This document shows positions 25,958 through 33,308 of a DNA stretch of 43,430 nucleotides, piece after piece; the first letter of the stretch is position 1; every line of letters starts with the position of its first letter. The DNA comes from Motilimonas cestriensis (GTDB lineage Bacteria > Pseudomonadota > Gammaproteobacteria > Enterobacterales > CBDFNC01), in NCBI RefSeq assembly GCF_021295315.1, contig NZ_JAIMJA010000030.1, forward strand, positions 1 to 43,430, given 5' to 3'. A program made the translations under genes and the position numbers. Below the pieces are notes generated by a model. It was not told the origin of the DNA. It saw only the letters and a list, made by a program, of their open reading frames with translations, and searched no databases.

Positions 25958-28117
25958 ATGCGATCGATGAGTGATGCAGAATTACTTACCCTAAAGCAGA
26001 AATTACACAGCTTGCAAGATGGCCGCCAATTACGCGAATGTTTATTTGAATTTATTTTTAAGCGTACCGAAGCGATTAACGCTTATTTATTGGCACAAGA
26101 CCCCCACTTTCAACTTATCTGCCAACAAAAAAAATCGCATCCAGCTCGGCATGAAAGCACGCCTCTTAATCAGACAGAGCTTGAAGTACCAGAGGAGATG
26201 CTTTGGTTATTTTTTCAAAGAGGGGCCCAGCTTCCCCCTTTTTATAACTTCGAACAAATACCTGAACTCAGCCTAGACAAAGAAAAGTACCAAGCTTATA
26301 GACATTTCTACGGCGTGAATTTACTGCAAATACACCAAGAGCAAATATTGCTTTTGGTAGAGCTGCCGCAATCAGCTAAAGCGCCAACTAATTGCGAAGA
26401 AGATCCCAATCTACTCAACATATTAAATCAAAGTGCATTGGCTATGCAGGGGTTCGAGTTAAAGCAAAAAATCTTCCAACAGACTTTTGAGCGAGATAAA
26501 AAAGAAGGCTTTTTAAAAGATGAAATAAGCAGGCAAAAAGTGTTTATCGAGCACATGAGTAAATTGCAACAAGTAAACCTAAAGCTTAGCAGTTGCTTAG
26601 ATTTAGATAGTTTATATCTTAACGCCGTCACCAGTGTTCGTGAAGATCTAGGGTTTGACCGCGCGAGTTTATATTTAATAGATCATTCAACTCAGTCAAT
26701 GTCCGGTACTTATGGCACAGATGTTCGAGGGATTACCACTGATGAATATCAAGCTAATTTTAAACTGTCTAGCTTGGCCCCACTGTTTTTCGAAGCCCTA
26801 AGTAATCCTAAACAAAACCTAGTGATACTAGAAAATGCGCCACTTTATACTCTCAAGGAGATTGTCGGGCAGGGCTGGAATGCTATGCTAATTTTGCGCG
26901 ATGGAGAGCAAGCGATTGGCTGGCTTGCCATCGATAATTTAATTAACAAAGCACCTTTACATGAATATCAAAAAAAGCTGCTGCAGCACTATGGCGCAGC
27001 CTTATCTCAACAGCTCATTCGTCGGCGTAGTGAAAGTGATTTGATTTTTCTCAACAATGCTATTTCTGAAATGTCTGATGCCAGTAGTGTACTAGACGTA
27101 TGCCACATCGCTGTTAAATTAGCCCGCACTAAAATGAATTTAGACCGAGTGGCGATTATGCTCAGCAACAGTGACAACACTAAGCTAACCGGAACATATG
27201 GTACTGACATGACTGGAAAAGTTGTGGATGAGTCTTACTATGAGTCGGCCAAGCCTGATACTGAAATAATGCGTTTGGCAACCACCTCTGGAAAAAATTA
27301 CTGCTTTATGGACCCAGCGCCGCTTTATCAAGATGCAAAAATAATTGGCTATGGCTGGAATATGGTGGTGTGTCTACGCAGTAAAGACGCCATCATGGGA
27401 TACCTGTTCGCCGATAACTTTACCCACCGTCGCGTATTAAATTCAGGACAAAAAGAATTGATCCGTTTATTCGGTCTTAACGTGGCACAAATGATCTCAA
27501 AACGCCGCGCTGAGGAACAAGTGATTGCGTTTAATATTGAACTTGAAGCAAAGGTCGCGCAACGCACCTATGAGCTAGAAACCCTCAATAAAAAGCTAGA
27601 AACCCTATCCACAGAAGATCCCCTCACCGGATTGCATAACCGACGTAGCTTTGAACAAACGTTAGAAAATGAATGGAGCCGCATGACAAGGCTTAAAAAG
27701 CCTCTATGCGCTATCATGCTAGACGTTGATTTTTTCAAAAATTATAACGATTTATACGGCCATCTAAGTGGTGATGCATGTTTGAAAGACGTTGCCGATT
27801 CACTAAAGAAAGTGTGCCACCGGGCAACAGACTGCTGCGCTCGTTTTGGCGGCGAAGAGTTTATTGTCTTATCGCCCGACACCAACGCAGAGCAAGGCCA
27901 AGTGATGGCAAAGAAAATTCAGCAGACGATCCGCGATTTAAAACTGCCTCATAAGGAATCAAAGGTTAAGCCCTATTTAACTGTATCGATTGGCGTTGCC
28001 GCATTAACGCCAACGCCTGAAATCAGTACGAAACAACTTATCGAACAAGCTGATAAAGCCATGTATAAAGCTAAAAGCGCAGGGCGAAATCAAATAGTAC
28101 TGGCCCCATCAGGTTAA
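25958..28117 (+). CDS. Diguanylate cyclase with two tandem GAF-like sensor domains
   Basis: The enzyme is predicted to make cyclic di-GMP in the cytoplasm. The 719-residue product has an N-terminal region of about 200 residues without a recognised domain, two GAF-like domains (about 205-355 and 365-515), a short coiled-coil linker (518-550) and a C-terminal GGDEF domain. The active-site motif is GGEEF at 631-635, preceded five residues earlier by the inhibitory-site motif RATD (621-624), so product inhibition is likely. There is no EAL domain and no membrane segment. The two GAF units share the motifs GTYGTD, GWN and xDN at an almost constant spacing of 160 residues, indicating internal duplication. 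Monocistronic; start at 25958 or the Met nine bases later. Confidence 0.92.
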   Translation: MRSMSDAELLTLKQKLHSLQDGRQLRECLFEFIFKRTEAINAYLLAQDPHFQLICQQKKSHPARHESTPLNQTELEVPEEMLWLFFQRGAQLPPFYNFEQIPELSLDKEKYQAYRHFYGVNLLQIHQEQILLLVELPQSAKAPTNCEEDPNLLNILNQSALAMQGFELKQKIFQQTFERDKKEGFLKDEISRQKVFIEHMSKLQQVNLKLSSCLDLDSLYLNAVTSVREDLGFDRASLYLIDHSTQSMSGTYGTDVRGITTDEYQANFKLSSLAPLFFEALSNPKQNLVILENAPLYTLKEIVGQGWNAMLILRDGEQAIGWLAIDNLINKAPLHEYQKKLLQHYGAALSQQLIRRRSESDLIFLNNAISEMSDASSVLDVCHIAVKLARTKMNLDRVAIMLSNSDNTKLTGTYGTDMTGKVVDESYYESAKPDTEIMRLATTSGKNYCFMDPAPLYQDAKIIGYGWNMVVCLRSKDAIMGYLFADNFTHRRVLNSGQKELIRLFGLNVAQMISKRRAEEQVIAFNIELEAKVAQRTYELETLNKKLETLSTEDPLTGLHNRRSFEQTLENEWSRMTRLKKPLCAIMLDVDFFKNYNDLYGHLSGDACLKDVADSLKKVCHRATDCCARFGGEEFIVLSPDTNAEQGQVMAKKIQQTIRDLKLPHKESKVKPYLTVSIGVAALTPTPEISTKQLIEQADKAMYKAKSAGRNQIVLAPSG

Positions 28118-28223
28118 CTTTACTAACGGCTTCAGGGGGCGGTTTTCGCCAATCATGAAACAATCAGAACAATGATGATTGCTAATAGCACCTTACTCAA
28201 GTCGCTATTATGATTATTAATAC

Positions 28224-29186
28224 TTAAAGCTCTTCTAATTGCTGTTCAGCCAGAGATAGCTCCAAAGTAGCTTTAAGGAGTTTGAACAACAAAATAGCGG
28301 CATCTATCTCTTCTTTTCGATTGGTTAAGCTTTCTATATTTAAACCCAATGGAATCCCCAATGGTAAGCAAGCAGATAGAATTTGCTGTAGGTTATTGTG
28401 ACAAATTCTGATCGACTCAGCCAATGGATTATCTGCAGCTAAAATGCGCAAACTTGTCGCTTCAGGCACTGAAATGCCAAGCCATTCGATAAATTCTAAC
28501 GTTTTAGCACTACCGCAAGGGGAAAAGGTTAAAATAATACGCGCGGGCTGTTTCCCTTGCTGCTGGCATTCATGGGCGTATCGCGTCAACAAATCGATGG
28601 TAGCCTGGGCATCATAAACCGCTTGGGAAATGAAAAACTCACAGCCTTGTTCACCTTTGGTTAACAAACGTAAATGCTCATCGCCTTTTTTAGCGTGGCG
28701 CTCTGCAATCGTCACGCCACCCAATTGGAAGTCTAAAGAGTTATTGGCCAGCACTTGATAAGCACCTGCCAAAGGCAGTTTAATATCTCCCTCAGAAGAA
28801 GGACTTCCCACCAGCACTAAATCCCGAATAGAAAAATCTTGCCAAGCCTGCTCTAACCACGCAGAAAAATCAGCCTCATCACGTTGCGATACGCTTTTAT
28901 AGGTAATCACTTCACGACCAGATTGCTCTCGTAATAATTGGCTATACATACGGGGATCATGAGTTGATTTAAACGGAAATGGCCGTGGCTTATCAATCCG
29001 CGAGGTTTCATCTTGTATGTCGTAGACGATCAAACCGTCGAACTCAATCTCATCGAGTCTCGCCAACAACTTTGCGGCAATAGTGCTGACTTGATCAAGC
29101 TCAGTATTTTCTTTCGGTGGCGTCGTGCCAATAAAGTAAACACCGCGGCTAAGCTCGGTAAATTTCTGTTTTAACGTTGATTCCAT
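28224..29186 (-). CDS. Divergent methylenetetrahydrofolate-reductase-like protein
   Basis: I use the ATG at 29186 (MESTLKQKFTEL), preceded by AGGAGCC; 320 residues. The pattern TTPPKENTE at residues 21-29, the segment GGVTIAERHAKKGDEHLRLLTKGEQGCEFFISQAVYD (about 160-196) and the 'NIESLTNRKEE' end follow the MetF/MTHFR TIM-barrel order (FFPPR; PEVHPEA..DLLNLKRKVDAGA..TQFFFD). But the MetF catalytic Glu28 position is Gly20 here, and the GDLP Asp120 region reads GSPSSEG. So flavin/folate chemistry like MetF is doubtful. Family membership is inferred from the pattern, not from a search. It is convergent with the diguanylate cyclase and has no metabolic neighbours. Confidence 0.6.
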   Translation of the reverse strand: MESTLKQKFTELSRGVYFIGTTPPKENTELDQVSTIAAKLLARLDEIEFDGLIVYDIQDETSRIDKPRPFPFKSTHDPRMYSQLLREQSGREVITYKSVSQRDEADFSAWLEQAWQDFSIRDLVLVGSPSSEGDIKLPLAGAYQVLANNSLDFQLGGVTIAERHAKKGDEHLRLLTKGEQGCEFFISQAVYDAQATIDLLTRYAHECQQQGKQPARIILTFSPCGSAKTLEFIEWLGISVPEATSLRILAADNPLAESIRICHNNLQQILSACLPLGIPLGLNIESLTNRKEEIDAAILLFKLLKATLELSLAEQQLEEL

Positions 29187-29213
29187 AACAAGGCTCCTGA
29201 AAATACTGACAGA

Positions 29214-29243
29214 ATTGTCGCACACTCACAGGATAAATCTCAA
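29214..29243 (-). promoter_or_regulatory. Candidate promoter of the MTHFR-like gene
   Basis: Minus-strand TTGAGA (29238-29243), 18 bases, GACAAT (29214-29219), about 30 bases before the ATG. The -35 overlaps an inverted repeat (29237-29244 with 29305-29312), and a second perfect 7-bp repeat lies just upstream (29249-29255 with 29265-29271). The dyads could be regulator sites. Confidence 0.4.
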
Positions 29244-29312
29244 ACTTGTACAAATATATTTCTAATTTGTATTTGCTCAATAAGAGTTTTGGTTCCACAA
29301 TTAATTTGAGAT

Positions 29313-29714
29313 ATGCAAAAGCTTCCCATCGCATATCGGATCTGGCAGAGCCACAAGGCCAGCCAGTTGTTAGAAAATGAAGACAAATGAAACAAACGTA
29401 ATATCGAAATTGTTATAGCGACAACATATAAAAGTGAAAGACAGAGTAAAAATAGTAAGCAACACCAGTGTTAGTAACTGAGTAACAAGTAAAACTTAAT
29501 ACCTAGTTAACAACAGAGGAGTCAGTGTAAAGCGTATCTATTATGAACACAGCTGATGCTACAAGTTAAGCGTTTTGACACCAGTAACATAGTGATGAAA
29601 AAGTATCAGCGTTCGGTGTTTTTGCAAGCAAGCTCATATCAGTTTTGTTGCAAATAGAATAATAGACCCGAAGAGTAACTTTTATTAATTAGTAGCTTTA
29701 TGAACATTGCGTTT
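29313..29714. other. Gene-poor A/T-rich stretch
   Basis: I see no convincing gene here on either strand; all frames are short, without good ribosome sites. The composition is A/T-rich with several AAGTAAAAC/AACAAGTAAA-type fragments. There is a small CTGGC/GCCAG inverted repeat near 29345-29366. Nothing else can be supported. Confidence 0.5.
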
Positions 29715-29826
29715 AAAAAAATGCCTTCTTCCGGCAGATTAAAGTGATTGACTCAGTGCAAACCATCGCCAAGCAGTCCACTTACACTAGGCCATGTAGC
29801 GCCCCCATCAAAGGAAGAAGGCTTTC
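29715..29826 (-). ncRNA. Possible small RNA closed by a 10-bp helix with U-tract
   Basis: On the minus strand, GCCTTCTTCC (29813-29822) pairs perfectly with GGAAGAAGGC (29723-29732), and the 3' arm is followed by ATTTTTTT. Inside, AAGTG/CACTT and GACT/AGTC-type pairs (29742-29753 with 29776-29784) form a second helix. The 3' arm can instead form a small TGCC/GGCA hairpin next to the same U-run, an alternative structure. No clear sigma-70 promoter is visible upstream, and the sequence matches no RNA I recognise. Strand is chosen from the U-run. Confidence 0.3.
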
Positions 29827-29862
29827 TAACCCTCCCCTAGAATGGATCACTATTTAATCCCC

Positions 29863-29891
29863 TTGTTAACAGCTTTTGACCCTGTTAACAA
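29863..29891. promoter_or_regulatory. Perfect operator-like dyad (TTGTTAACAG, 9 bases, CTGTTAACAA)
   Basis: Two 10-base arms (29863-29872 and 29882-29891) are perfectly complementary, centres 19 bases apart, and each contains the palindrome GTTAAC. This spacing suits two protein subunits on nearly the same DNA face. It lies between the possible small RNA (minus) and the small exported protein (plus). The regulator is unknown. Confidence 0.5.
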
Positions 29892-29979
29892 ATAATGTAA
29901 CAAAGCTGATAAAAACAAGAGTCAAGATCACACCCCCTTCTTTTCTAATTTGCGCTTTATTCACCTGAGGGTGACTATT

Positions 29980-29998
29980 AACTAAATAATATTTAGTT
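29980..29998. promoter_or_regulatory. 19-base perfect palindrome upstream of the gene at 30034
   Basis: AACTAAAT (29980-29987), AAT, ATTTAGTT (29991-29998). It ends 35 bases before the start codon, over the likely core promoter, as an A/T-rich operator might. Confidence 0.45.
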
Positions 29999-30033
29999 TT
30001 ATTGTCTAACTGATTAGGCTATTGCAGGTAATT

Positions 30034-30393
30034 ATGCGAAGCATCACCGGAACCTTACTTGGCTTGTTTGCTTTGTCCAGCGGTAAAGCAACCGCCACAC
30101 AAATGCTCGGACAAGATGTCGCGCAAGCGCAACTCGAACTCAGAGCATTTCATCACGAGCAGGCGTTGTTTTTTGCTAATCGCGCGATCAAAACGAATGA
30201 ATACATGGCGCAGTTGGCGGGATTAAACATCAAAGCGATGGCCTATATGGATTTAAATGATGTAAATAGTGCAGATCTAGCCATTACTGAATTAGCTGTG
30301 GCCAACCAGTTGAGTTATCTAGAGCAAAAAGCGCAGCTACAAGAATTGTATACCGAATTTAATGAAATTCGACTAAGCCATTTGGCAGCCTAG
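30034..30393 (+). CDS. Small exported TPR-like protein of unknown function
   Basis: I take the ATG at 30034 (MRSITGTLLGLFALSSGKATA), with AGG six bases upstream; a TTG 12 bases earlier is in frame but unlikely. The product has 119 residues: a signal-peptide-like N-terminus of about 21 residues, then an all-helical stretch with alternating Ala/Leu positions (AQAQLELRAFHHEQALFFANRAIKTNEYMAQLAGLNIKAMAYMDLND), reminiscent of one or two TPR units. No catalytic motif. It stands alone after a long regulatory-looking region and is convergent with yceH. Function unknown. Confidence 0.75.
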   Translation: MRSITGTLLGLFALSSGKATATQMLGQDVAQAQLELRAFHHEQALFFANRAIKTNEYMAQLAGLNIKAMAYMDLNDVNSADLAITELAVANQLSYLEQKAQLQELYTEFNEIRLSHLAA

Positions 30394-30432
30394 TCGCACT
30401 GAATAACCGTTAATCTGTATTAGTTCAGTTAA

Positions 30433-31086
30433 TTAATCCAACAAATCCGATATCTTTTGCTGCAGTTCAGCAACGGTTTGTTTCAATGCCGCTACTTCTG
30501 ATTCCAACTGATCCAATCGGCTATTATCATTGCCCAGATTTTCACTTGCTACACTCGCCACCGAAAATTCAGCCTCATTAACTTCACTAAACAAATGCAC
30601 ATAGCGACTCTCACGCTTACCGGCTTGTCTTGCTAGCTTTTTCACTAACGGTGTTGCGCGCTGTGACATTGCATCTAAACAAGCTTCAACCTCAGTAACA
30701 TCCGCAAACTCATGTAGTCGCTGGGTGCGCGTTCTCAGCTCACCCGGTGTTTGCGGACCGCGTAAGAACAACACACCTATAATCGCCAGCTCCGCATCCG
30801 ATAGCTTTAATTCACCAAATTCAGTGTTACAAAAACGATGAGCATACTTATTAACTCGACTACCAAAACCTGACTCTACCGTCACCAAGCGCTTTTTATT
30901 AAGCTCATCTAAGGTATTTTGCAGGTCGTTATCGCTCATTGCTAACACCGGATCACGATTGCTTTTTTGATTACAGGCACTTAACAAACCATTGGACGTT
31001 AACGGATAATAATCCGGTGTGGTAACCGCCTTTTCAAATAAACATCCCAGCACTCGGGTTTCAAATAAACTCAGATTTTGTTCCAT
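30433..31086 (-). CDS. yceH: YceH family protein (DUF480)
   Basis: The 217-residue product matches the YceH/DUF480 family from its start: [43 protein letters not shown], then a second winged-helix-like half ([31 protein letters not shown]). The family has two winged-helix domains; its role is not established. A short coiled coil ([22 protein letters not shown]) ends the protein. The gene has a GAAGGA ribosome site and starts 12 bases after the 108-residue gene, so it is the last member of the recB-recD operon. Confidence 0.93.
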   Translation of the reverse strand: MEQNLSLFETRVLGCLFEKAVTTPDYYPLTSNGLLSACNQKSNRDPVLAMSDNDLQNTLDELNKKRLVTVESGFGSRVNKYAHRFCNTEFGELKLSDAELAIIGVLFLRGPQTPGELRTRTQRLHEFADVTEVEACLDAMSQRATPLVKKLARQAGKRESRYVHLFSEVNEAEFSVASVASENLGNDNSRLDQLESEVAALKQTVAELQQKISDLLD

Positions 31087-31098
31087 CGAAGATTCCTT

Positions 31099-31425
31099 CT
31101 AACTAGCAATAATACGAATGCGACTGTTCACACCTTCGTCAGCAAAGCGTTGATTTACCAATGCCACCCCTTCCATAAAGCCCATCAACACTTCAGGACA
31201 ATTGTTGATGACCATTTCAACGCCTGACAACATGATGGTGAGATGCTCATCACCACTTAGGTAAATACCCGTTAGTTCGTCGTCATCCTCAATCATATTG
31301 ATCATCGCATTAGTCCATGACTCCATGTCATGGTCATAAAAGCCTGTGAATTTAAATACATGGAAGCTTTCGCCATGAAAGTCTTGCCAACCATACACAG
31401 TGGATAAATCTAAATATACTTTCAT
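31099..31425 (-). CDS. Small acidic protein of unknown function in the recBD operon
   Basis: I do not recognise this 108-residue product. It is acidic (EDDDELTG in the middle), without signal peptide or membrane segment, with an alternating pattern (MKVYLDLSTVYGWQDFHGESFHVFKFTGFYD) that suggests an alpha/beta fold. It begins 11 bases after the recD stop with a GGAGTAATA ribosome site, and ends 12 bases before yceH, so it is translated from the recBD message. Whether it assists RecBCD is unknown. Confidence 0.85.
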   Translation of the reverse strand: MKVYLDLSTVYGWQDFHGESFHVFKFTGFYDHDMESWTNAMINMIEDDDELTGIYLSGDEHLTIMLSGVEMVINNCPEVLMGFMEGVALVNQRFADEGVNSRIRIIAS

Positions 31426-31436
31426 TATTACTCCGA

Positions 31437-33308
31437 TTATTTAGCGGCTAATCGCTCGATTAACCCGCTCGCACGCTGCGTTTTTTGTCGCACCGCTTGA
31501 TTTAATATATGCACAGGGGCAAACAAACTTAATTTCTTTTTCGCTCGAGTGATGCCAGTGTAAACCAGTTCTCGGGTTAATACTGGATTCATCGCTTCAG
31601 GCAGCATCATCACTGTATGATCAAACTCTGACCCCTGGCTTTTATGCACTGTCATCGCAAACACGGTTTGATGAGTAGGTAAACGACTCGGTAAAAAGTG
31701 ATGCACTTTACCATCGGCCAGTTCAAAGTAAATCCGCTTATCTCCCGACTCATTGGCTAAACACACACCAATATCGCCATTAAATAAACCCGCTTGGTGA
31801 TCGTTTTGACTGATCATCACCGGCCGCCCGATATACCAAGGCCCATTATCTTGATTAAGGCTGATTAGATTTTTCTCACTCAGCCAGTTCTCAACCTGTT
31901 CGTTTAATCCTGCTACACCATAAGATCCTTCACGCAGCGCCACCAGCAGTTTAAATCGGTTAAATGATTCAAGAATTTGCCGTACATGTTCATCAAAGCG
32001 GGCACCTGTTGCTGATGTTTGTTTTAACAGCTCTAGATAACAGCCGTAACCTGCTAGTACCATGGCTTTGAGCTGTTCTTGTTGGTCGAGGGCGAATAAC
32101 TCAATATCAGCAAACTTATCCCACAATGGCGGAATCTGCTCCGCTCGGCCCACGTTGACCGCTCTGGCTAAAAAGCCAATGCCCGAGTTTTCATTAAATC
32201 GGTAACTTTTTTGCAGTTGACAAATATTATCCGCCATTACACAAGGCGCCGCGCTCACCTTATGGTGATGAACTAAATCAAAACCAGTGAGCTGCGCCAA
32301 TTGCTTAGCGCGCCCTTGGCTGTAACCTTGTTCTACGAAGCTACAAATATCGCCTAATACCGAGCCGGCTTCAACGGAGGCCAATTGGTCTTTATCACCC
32401 AGTAGAATGAGCTTGGCGGATGCCGGTAATGCCGCCAGTAGTCTTGCCATTAAGGAAAGATCCACCATTGATGCCTCATCTACCACTAATACATCTAAAT
32501 GCAGTAGGTTTTCTTGATGATGCCTGAATTCATTGCGCCCCGGGATCACGCCAAGCAATCTATGTATGGTCGAGGCTTGCACCGGAATCGCTTGTGTAAC
32601 TTGTTCAGATAATTTTAACGACGCCAGCGCGCCGCCAATGGAAGCGGTTAAACGTGCCGCCGCCTTTCCGGTTGGCGCTACTAAGCGAATATCTAAGCTT
32701 TGCTCTTGCTGTTGGGCCTGCATAATAAGCAAGGCTAATAATTTGGTGACAGTGGTGGTTTTACCCGTGCCGGGGCCACCGGATATCACTGAAATGGGCG
32801 ATGTTGCCGCCACCGCCGCCGCGACTTTTTGCCAGTTTATCTCATTGCTATTGCCACGTTCAGCAAATAACTCTGCTAAAGCCGATGCTAATGTTGCACT
32901 ATTGCTAATGTTTGCAGGTACCGCTAAACGTTGGCTGACTTGCTGTTCAAACTGCTGGTAACGAGATAGATAAACCCGGCCTAATTCAAACTGCATCGGC
33001 CGCCCATCACCGACAACCTGACTGGCCGCTAAATGCTGTGGCCAACTGGCGCGTGGTGGCAGTGCTAATTTATCGAGTTCATAGCCTTGCAGCGGTCCGC
33101 CCGAGGCAAAGAGTTTATCGATGTGCGCTAAGTCGAAACAAACGTGACCTTGCCCTAATTCATAGCTAGCAAATGCAGCGCAGAATGTTGCTAAAGCTTG
33201 GGTATCGTCATCATCTTGCTGACTCAGTTCATTAATCAACTGCGCAAAGTAGTAATCTAACGGGCGAATTTTATTGGCGCGATGCAGTTCGTTAAGTAGG
33301 GCTAGCAT
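31437..33308 (-). CDS. recD: Exodeoxyribonuclease V alpha subunit RecD
   Basis: RecD is the 5'-3' helicase subunit of RecBCD, which unwinds and degrades double-strand ends and, at Chi sites, loads RecA. The 623-residue product (E. coli 608) has Walker A GGPGTGKTTT at 177-186 (Lys183), VVDEASMVD (motif II), GDKDQLASVEAG (motif III) and the C-terminal TVHKSQGSEFDHT...TRELVYTGITRAK. The ATG lies inside the recB stop region (ATGCTAG overlap of 7 bases), so the two are translationally coupled. Confidence 0.97.
   Translation of the reverse strand: MLALLNELHRANKIRPLDYYFAQLINELSQQDDDDTQALATFCAAFASYELGQGHVCFDLAHIDKLFASGGPLQGYELDKLALPPRASWPQHLAASQVVGDGRPMQFELGRVYLSRYQQFEQQVSQRLAVPANISNSATLASALAELFAERGNSNEINWQKVAAAVAATSPISVISGGPGTGKTTTVTKLLALLIMQAQQQEQSLDIRLVAPTGKAAARLTASIGGALASLKLSEQVTQAIPVQASTIHRLLGVIPGRNEFRHHQENLLHLDVLVVDEASMVDLSLMARLLAALPASAKLILLGDKDQLASVEAGSVLGDICSFVEQGYSQGRAKQLAQLTGFDLVHHHKVSAAPCVMADNICQLQKSYRFNENSGIGFLARAVNVGRAEQIPPLWDKFADIELFALDQQEQLKAMVLAGYGCYLELLKQTSATGARFDEHVRQILESFNRFKLLVALREGSYGVAGLNEQVENWLSEKNLISLNQDNGPWYIGRPVMISQNDHQAGLFNGDIGVCLANESGDKRIYFELADGKVHHFLPSRLPTHQTVFAMTVHKSQGSEFDHTVMMLPEAMNPVLTRELVYTGITRAKKKLSLFAPVHILNQAVRQKTQRASGLIERLAAK

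Noticed and set aside
29700-29830. c-di-GMP (GEMM-I) riboswitch
   Set aside because: Only GTGCAAACC is shared; the other conserved blocks (GGACGCAAAGC, GGTAGC...) and the helices are missing, and the downstream gene is not positioned for it.
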